From Rickettsia typhi (GTDB lineage Bacteria > Pseudomonadota > Alphaproteobacteria > Rickettsiales > UBA1997), in contig CAMBFC010000010.1 in assembly GCA_945865905.1 (NCBI GenBank), positions 1 through 47,137 of the forward strand: 47,137 nucleotides of DNA, written 5' to 3'. How positions within the stretch are numbered: position 1 is the stretch's first letter; each line of letters starts with the position of its first letter. The translations under genes and the position numbers were made by a program. The notes under the pieces were generated by a model that worked only from the letters and a program-made list of their open reading frames with translations, did not search any database and had not been told where the DNA came from. Below are positions 43,701-47,137 of this stretch, one piece after another.

Positions 43701-46700
43701 GATTTTTATCTATAAGAAAAGATTGTAACGAAACTCTTGTGCCAAAATGTAATAGAAAAAAGGGTATAATCGCATATGGTGGAGATATATACAATCAGAT
43801 TCCGTCCGGCGCTAATGTTCTTGCTAATGCTTATGGATGGTTTAATGAAATATGTGTTGTGAGTGGATTTGAAACTAAGTTGAGAAATATTTTGGCCCAT
43901 AATATTGCTGGAGGGATAAGGGGAAAATGTGTGATTGATCTAACCAGTCCATATCTAACTGATAATAATCCAGCAACAAATTGCAATGCTGGTGGTCGTG
44001 CCCCAAATTGCATCTGTGCTGAGGCTCCGGCAGAATATGTTTCAAGTGCTAGCATAGCCATTAGATTGGAAACTTCGCATGAAGCTGGCTTGTGTATTGA
44101 TATGCCGTTGCCAACTTTTTGTCCAGCAATCGATTATACCCCAGTTTCAAATTCTGATGCTGCTGATACAGAATATGTTAAATATTCTCTAGGAAACTCA
44201 TCGTATAGCAATAATTTGTATAGCAATAATTTTGGCGGAGTGCATTTAACTCACCAAGATCGTACTGGAGGAGCGATTTCGGGATATGCAGAATTTGTAC
44301 GAGCTTTGCCCGGAATGAATGATGTTAGTGGCGAATGTAAGGGTTTTTGGACTTATGCCATTAATTCTTCTGGAATAGCATCTTTTCCATTGCAAAGTTG
44401 TCTCAATAATGGGGGTGTTGCGGTTTGGGATAAAAATGTTAGAAATCAATGTGTGCGTTTTTCTTGTCCAAATGTTTTAACTGCTGGTCCAGATTCTGAT
44501 GGGATATATCAAGGTGGTTATGGAGCAAAGGAGTCTGGTGAAGGTAAAGGAGAATCTAACGGTTTTGCGATATGGCAAAAATATACCAAAACTAATGATT
44601 TTCTTGAAACCAGAAGCGCTCAAGCCTGTATTCCAGGTTTTAAACCAATAGGAAGCTCTGCTATTACTAACTCAATCTCTACACTCATAACTTCATATTC
44701 TGGAGGAACTTTGCCTTCGCGTCAATGTAATCAACTCGGAACTTGGAGTTTGTCACCAGTTAATGCTTGCGTCAGAATTTATTGTGCGGCAACCAATCTT
44801 GCAAATCCAACTTCTTCTGCTGATACAAATTCTTGGGCAAAATGGTATGCTAATGGCGGCGCATCTTTCCCTAAAACTTATGCTTCGCGCAGCACAGTTC
44901 GTACCCAACCAGAATCAGTGTCCATAGGTCAATGTAACTCTGCCCTCGGCTTTTTTCAAGCTGGAACACCGCCAACTCGCGAATGTGACTATCTCGGAAA
45001 CTGGAAGCCCGTGAAGAATCCGTGCACTACATCTTGTAACGCAATTACATCTGATGATGAAGCTTCTAGTTTAAATAATGGTTTTGCTAAATGGAATCTT
45101 GTTACTCAAGAATGGAATGCTGCTAGCCAAGAATGGAATGTTATTAATAAAAAAGTTACTGTATATGAGCATTGTGGTAATCCTGGCTGGAGTCATGATT
45201 ACCTTGTCGGTGAGTATGCTGATGCTTCTCGTTCTTCTCAGTCAAGCGCTATCACGCTTACTAAAGGCATTAAAGCCACCTTATATGAGGAGGTAAATTA
45301 TACTGGACGATCAGTAGTATTTACTAGCGGTAATAGTTGTTTTGTTTCCGTAAATTTTAACGACAAACTACATTCACTTAAAATTGAAGATTATATTGAG
45401 CCCAATAGTGGAGTTACTTTTGCAGGAGCATTTACTGGATGTGTTGCAGGTTACGTAACAAATCCATATCCACCAATAACCGATTCTAGAGGCGCACCTT
45501 TAGCAGCAAGTGTTGCCAATGATTTAACCAGAGCGGCACAAGATCCAAAAAGGTTGTGTAATCTTGCTGGCACTTCATCTACCAGTGTGTGGGGTGCGGT
45601 GTCAAATGGATGTATAAATAGATGTCCGGGGGTCGATCCAGTCAGTGGAGTAAATCTTGATCCGCGTATTGGCGTTGGTATCACTACTCATCCGTTTAGA
45701 TCAGCAGGAGCAGCTGCAAACTATACCAAGCAAGTTAGTTGGCCCTCAACAGAATTAGGACAATATGCCTATGCAACAAATTGGGAAGGATTGGAAACAT
45801 TATTCAATGCTGCACAATTTGCAGGTCCTTCAAAAACTAATCGCTATTACTTGTTGCGTCGTTTTTGCAACAATAATGGCAAATGGTCGAATCCAGAAGC
45901 TATGTGTTCAGCAAATGATGGGCAAATTGGATATGCTAAATATAATAAAAATGCTGATCCGGGATATCCAAATTCTCTTGTTGCGGGCAGTGAAGCAACT
46001 GTTGCTGGAGTGTGTCTAAATCAGAACTACTGGTATTCAAATAGAAACCAAGATCCTGCTCCACGAAAACAATGTTTGTTTGCAGATGCCAATAAATATA
46101 TTGATAGGGTTTATTTAGATTTTGCTAATGGCACCAAAGATTGCGAAGAAAAATCTTGTGGATTTTATCCTGGTATGATTGGTTTGCGAGGCAGAATACC
46201 CGCTACTATTCGAGTAGCTGGGGATGATAGGTTTAAAGCAGGAAGTGGTCAGATTATAGGAACTTGTCTCAATAATACTACAAATTCAGCTGGTACTTGG
46301 GTTTATACATCATTGGCAAGTGGCGCAACTTTGCCACACACTGATTGCAAAGCTGATGGAACCTGGTCTGTTCCTGATGATTCTGGCTGTAAGTATGGCT
46401 GTGATGTTCCTGCAAGAGGAGCCAGTACTAATCTTAGCGGCTGTGGTGACGGTATTGATTATTGGATGAGTACATTTACTCTTGCTCACGGACAAAGCGT
46501 TTATATCTCTTCTTGCGATTATTGTGGCAATTGGAATGGTGGTTTCATTATGAGCGATACTTGCAATGATGGCATTCTTTTACAAAGAAATGATTGGCAA
46601 GCTGGTTGGAATTCGTGCCCTATTGATACTGGTGGTCTTGAAGGGCCTTCATATAAACATGGTGGCGCGGTAAATGGTTTAAATGTTAACGGCAATCTTA

Positions 46701-46801
46701 TTGGTTGTTGCCCAGATTCTTTTAATACAACATTAGGCGCTAAAATGAATAAATATAATCAGCCTGTTTTTATAAGCGGGTGGGTGGACGACGATGGTTG
46801 A
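40754..46801 (+). CDS. Giant Cys-rich secreted/surface protein with repeat modules and a beta/gamma-crystallin-like domain
   Basis: 2015 residues from ATG 40754; an in-frame ATG at 40700 lies deeper in murD. One hydrophobic segment (33-51) followed by PHA-QS, about 56, acts as signal peptide or anchor. Residues 60-200 hold short repeats of 25-35 residues, each closing in a Cys after Gly/Val-Asn (GVNC, RVNC, GKNC, GSNC). Residues 200-1200 are an undivided Cys-rich region. Residues 1210-1950 hold modules ending C-x3-G-x-W...C, reminiscent of sushi/CCP domains, with a beta/gamma-crystallin-like pair at about 1468-1550. The many Cys imply disulfides outside the cytoplasm. The function is unknown; adhesion or host contact is inferred. 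The frame stays open 58 codons beyond the TGA. Confidence 0.85.
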   Translation: MKLKRFEKILLLLDFAKELAQKFWQKICGSTILKASACLFIATIISVIIFSYKPHAQSLPSCSTLGINITPNAGVNCLYFGLPLCNTVQTPQHRVNCADIIDLPLCSDIVIGPGVSQQPGKNCVNLCSGPAYGSPNPNNLDLVRSVDYAIHNVECIRFCDDVEADVVSVPGSNCSQRKCHQVANQVIPSNGVNCNLLPCNLLTPDELNKSKFDDNETKKNKYCEGDNLKCYELTASQLKYARQRSVNPICIIHTCEPSSPYCGANDVLNIMGRPGRGDEYKQAYITYVNGGVGIESSSYCTHIDCRPVIKSQYRCTSQTADGSNNIYNVGIESSITGTSADIYRNPNCDSTGGGALCGTLASVGDLAYNMVTNYCYKTVDCNKAENSQASECMIAQNLGGNSSSGVDDPFQSWFYRPAPSHKATNSDGILLPMSDSLCYSEGQMIENKWGKFVGFKIGLLDLEFWYHSNWFNSTRSPGACGGWNIGNTGTGYVYVCGTNWLLYNKAAEDAVYFKGYATTDFSGAVPKHKVTVCTRFSNTLQKDACGSRTCGVDAAFDDFTGQACGGDSCEELTIEENDPTKCLMTSGSSMSGGCVAQLDSSGLVGGYLRVRAVKYDDKICGFFDVKGQFAYDRMFFDGSRTITFTEDDQIHPTTVCVNDTSSTDGSCRGYDSNSNKGSASEWRNMLQVHYVDNNRPTGLQGYLDKAGKFYKAQTCPKVTMRIPPPDQYNIATISNSEKLFSPPVTIVAVSKIRDGEDAVRSSGEVYGKTDFHYPQIKVRFGIEFYRMGLGFGYTGGAEDANVENHLSSPSSLTIKTKLGGKDYEARLFVKKEFFENNPIPQFCLYRKIKDQNGVDVAPLNIGCVARNAPDIDNSRSRAIDPSLMVRKVRIVPKSDNEYNNAEIKISYLSGGANKLDNGCSLDDTCTAEISLSNPSYKTPVCVQNIEKHKLCVQREECSGIYVECIKNEIDINNAINNNEPLARFLSIRKDCNETLVPKCNRKKGIIAYGGDIYNQIPSGANVLANAYGWFNEICVVSGFETKLRNILAHNIAGGIRGKCVIDLTSPYLTDNNPATNCNAGGRAPNCICAEAPAEYVSSASIAIRLETSHEAGLCIDMPLPTFCPAIDYTPVSNSDAADTEYVKYSLGNSSYSNNLYSNNFGGVHLTHQDRTGGAISGYAEFVRALPGMNDVSGECKGFWTYAINSSGIASFPLQSCLNNGGVAVWDKNVRNQCVRFSCPNVLTAGPDSDGIYQGGYGAKESGEGKGESNGFAIWQKYTKTNDFLETRSAQACIPGFKPIGSSAITNSISTLITSYSGGTLPSRQCNQLGTWSLSPVNACVRIYCAATNLANPTSSADTNSWAKWYANGGASFPKTYASRSTVRTQPESVSIGQCNSALGFFQAGTPPTRECDYLGNWKPVKNPCTTSCNAITSDDEASSLNNGFAKWNLVTQEWNAASQEWNVINKKVTVYEHCGNPGWSHDYLVGEYADASRSSQSSAITLTKGIKATLYEEVNYTGRSVVFTSGNSCFVSVNFNDKLHSLKIEDYIEPNSGVTFAGAFTGCVAGYVTNPYPPITDSRGAPLAASVANDLTRAAQDPKRLCNLAGTSSTSVWGAVSNGCINRCPGVDPVSGVNLDPRIGVGITTHPFRSAGAAANYTKQVSWPSTELGQYAYATNWEGLETLFNAAQFAGPSKTNRYYLLRRFCNNNGKWSNPEAMCSANDGQIGYAKYNKNADPGYPNSLVAGSEATVAGVCLNQNYWYSNRNQDPAPRKQCLFADANKYIDRVYLDFANGTKDCEEKSCGFYPGMIGLRGRIPATIRVAGDDRFKAGSGQIIGTCLNNTTNSAGTWVYTSLASGATLPHTDCKADGTWSVPDDSGCKYGCDVPARGASTNLSGCGDGIDYWMSTFTLAHGQSVYISSCDYCGNWNGGFIMSDTCNDGILLQRNDWQAGWNSCPIDTGGLEGPSYKHGGAVNGLNVNGNLIGCCPDSFNTTLGAKMNKYNQPVFISGWVDDDG

Positions 46802-46990
46802 GGTGAGGGATTAATTTCTTTATGCATCATAAAAATAAAAATGCTAAATATAATAAAAGATTGTAAAAGGAGCTGTATTTTATCAAATAACTATCCAGGC
46901 ATATCCACAACAACAGTGACCGAAGATTTGGAGATTATAGATGTTATTCCAGAGACACCGAGGTTGTCGCTGTGCTAAAGAATATATACT
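46802..46990. other. Tail region between the giant gene and the IS5-like end
   Basis: In frame with the giant gene, the sequence stays open from 46802 to a TAA at 46976-46978 (58 codons, ending LSLC). It is AT-rich and not clearly coding. A good ribosome-site-like AAAAGGAG lies at 46866-46873 without a standard start after it. It may be an eroded continuation of the giant gene or plain non-coding DNA. No terminator was recognised. Confidence 0.35.
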
Positions 46991-47137
46991 GAGACTGTTG
47001 CAAAACCTTATCCATAAAAAAATTCCAAAAAAATTAACAAAAACCACCCACTAAAAAACAAAAACCACTTTTATTTTCCACAATCTCCACAATTTCTAAC
47101 CATTTGAAGCCATATTCTGCGCATATCCAGCTCAAAA
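46991..47137 (-). mobile_element. End of an IS5-like insertion sequence
   Basis: GAGACTGTTGCAAAACC at about 46991-47007 looks like the terminal repeat of an IS5-type element. It is followed inward by 26 bases of non-coding DNA and then the 3' end of a minus-strand transposase gene. The element continues beyond the window. The exact outer boundary and target duplication cannot be fixed from one end. Confidence 0.6.
47034..47137 (-). CDS. IS5-like DDE transposase, C-terminal fragment
   Basis: The last 34 codons of a minus-strand frame ending in TAA at 47034-47036, reading LSWICAEYGFKWLEIVEIVE then a short Cys/Phe-rich tail. The WLEIVEIVE ending and position right inside the candidate terminal repeat are typical of the C-terminus of IS5-type (DDE_Tnp_1) transposases common in Rickettsiales. 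The catalytic residues lie outside the window, so family and activity cannot be confirmed. Confidence 0.55.
   Translation of the reverse strand, partial: LSWICAEYGFKWLEIVEIVENKSGFCFLVGGFC

Noticed and set aside
45095..45150. Short tandem duplication (CAAGAATGGAATG twice) as a mobile repeat
   Set aside because: It is in frame within the giant gene and duplicates only a few residues (QEWN); an ordinary local duplication.
46799..46801. TGA decoded as Trp (code 4) in the giant gene
   Set aside because: murD (40771-40773) and the HIT gene (36348-36350) end in TGA at the expected length, so TGA is a normal stop here.
1..47137. tRNA, rRNA or CRISPR arrays
   Set aside because: No cloverleaf-like, ribosomal or regularly spaced repeat sequence was recognised in the intergenic regions read.

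Overview
The window is 47 kb of AT-rich, densely packed bacterial chromosome with conserved housekeeping genes on both strands. Several features point to an alphaproteobacterium of the Rickettsiales or a related host-associated or predatory lineage: a VirD4-type IV secretion coupling protein, a mitochondrial-processing-peptidase-like M16 protease, an AmpD-type amidase with a C-terminal peptidoglycan-binding domain, frataxin, SdhE, an NDUFAF5-like methyltransferase, a Cox11-like protein and palindromic repeat elements. leuB and hisF suggest more amino-acid biosynthesis than in Rickettsia proper, so an early-branching or less reduced member is likely. This placement is inferred from gene content; no marker phylogeny could be run. 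TGA is an ordinary stop here (murD and the HIT gene end on it at the expected length).

Layout. 1-444: broken IS3-family orfA and debris. 445-2745: small lipoprotein gene, lexA with a palindromic operator candidate, two small hypothetical genes, and yjdM. 2819-9477: a proline block, with a strongly extended ProC, the Na+/proline symporter PutP and bifunctional PutA. 9559-15864: an 847-residue coiled-coil protein, an Uup-type ABC-F ATPase, the M16 protease and a His/Gly-rich protein. 15867-22883: malic enzyme MaeB, amidase, ComF, a long inverted repeat, an NDUFAF5-like methyltransferase, MiaB and a Cys-rich secreted protein. 22911-26749: leuB-cyaY-pdxH, a Cox11-like gene, and cytochrome b561-hisF. 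26828-35784 (minus strand): recN-virD4-aroE-lapA-nusA-infB, with a second long hairpin between nusA and infB. 35946-40773: HIT protein and SdhE, a two-gene module resembling type IV pilus PilM/N and PilO, AcpS and MurD. 40754-46801: one 2015-residue Cys-rich secreted or surface protein. 46991-47137: the end of an IS5-like element.

How the genes work together. ProC, PutP and PutA cover proline uptake, oxidation to glutamate and synthesis from P5C, which suits an organism using proline as carbon and energy source; MaeB would connect TCA-cycle malate to pyruvate. CyaY, SdhE, the Cox11-like protein and the NDUFAF5-like methyltransferase point to an aerobic respiratory chain. VirD4, the pilus-like module and the giant surface protein form the likely interaction machinery.

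Most notable: (1) a giant protein built from N-terminal short Cys repeats, sushi-like C-x3-G-x-W...C modules and an embedded beta/gamma-crystallin-like domain; (2) a ProC with an N-terminus resembling a mitochondrial presequence and a roughly 105-residue insertion; (3) two long palindromes sharing a core; (4) an orphan PilMN/PilO-like pair; (5) a likely LexA operator unlike the classical alphaproteobacterial box.
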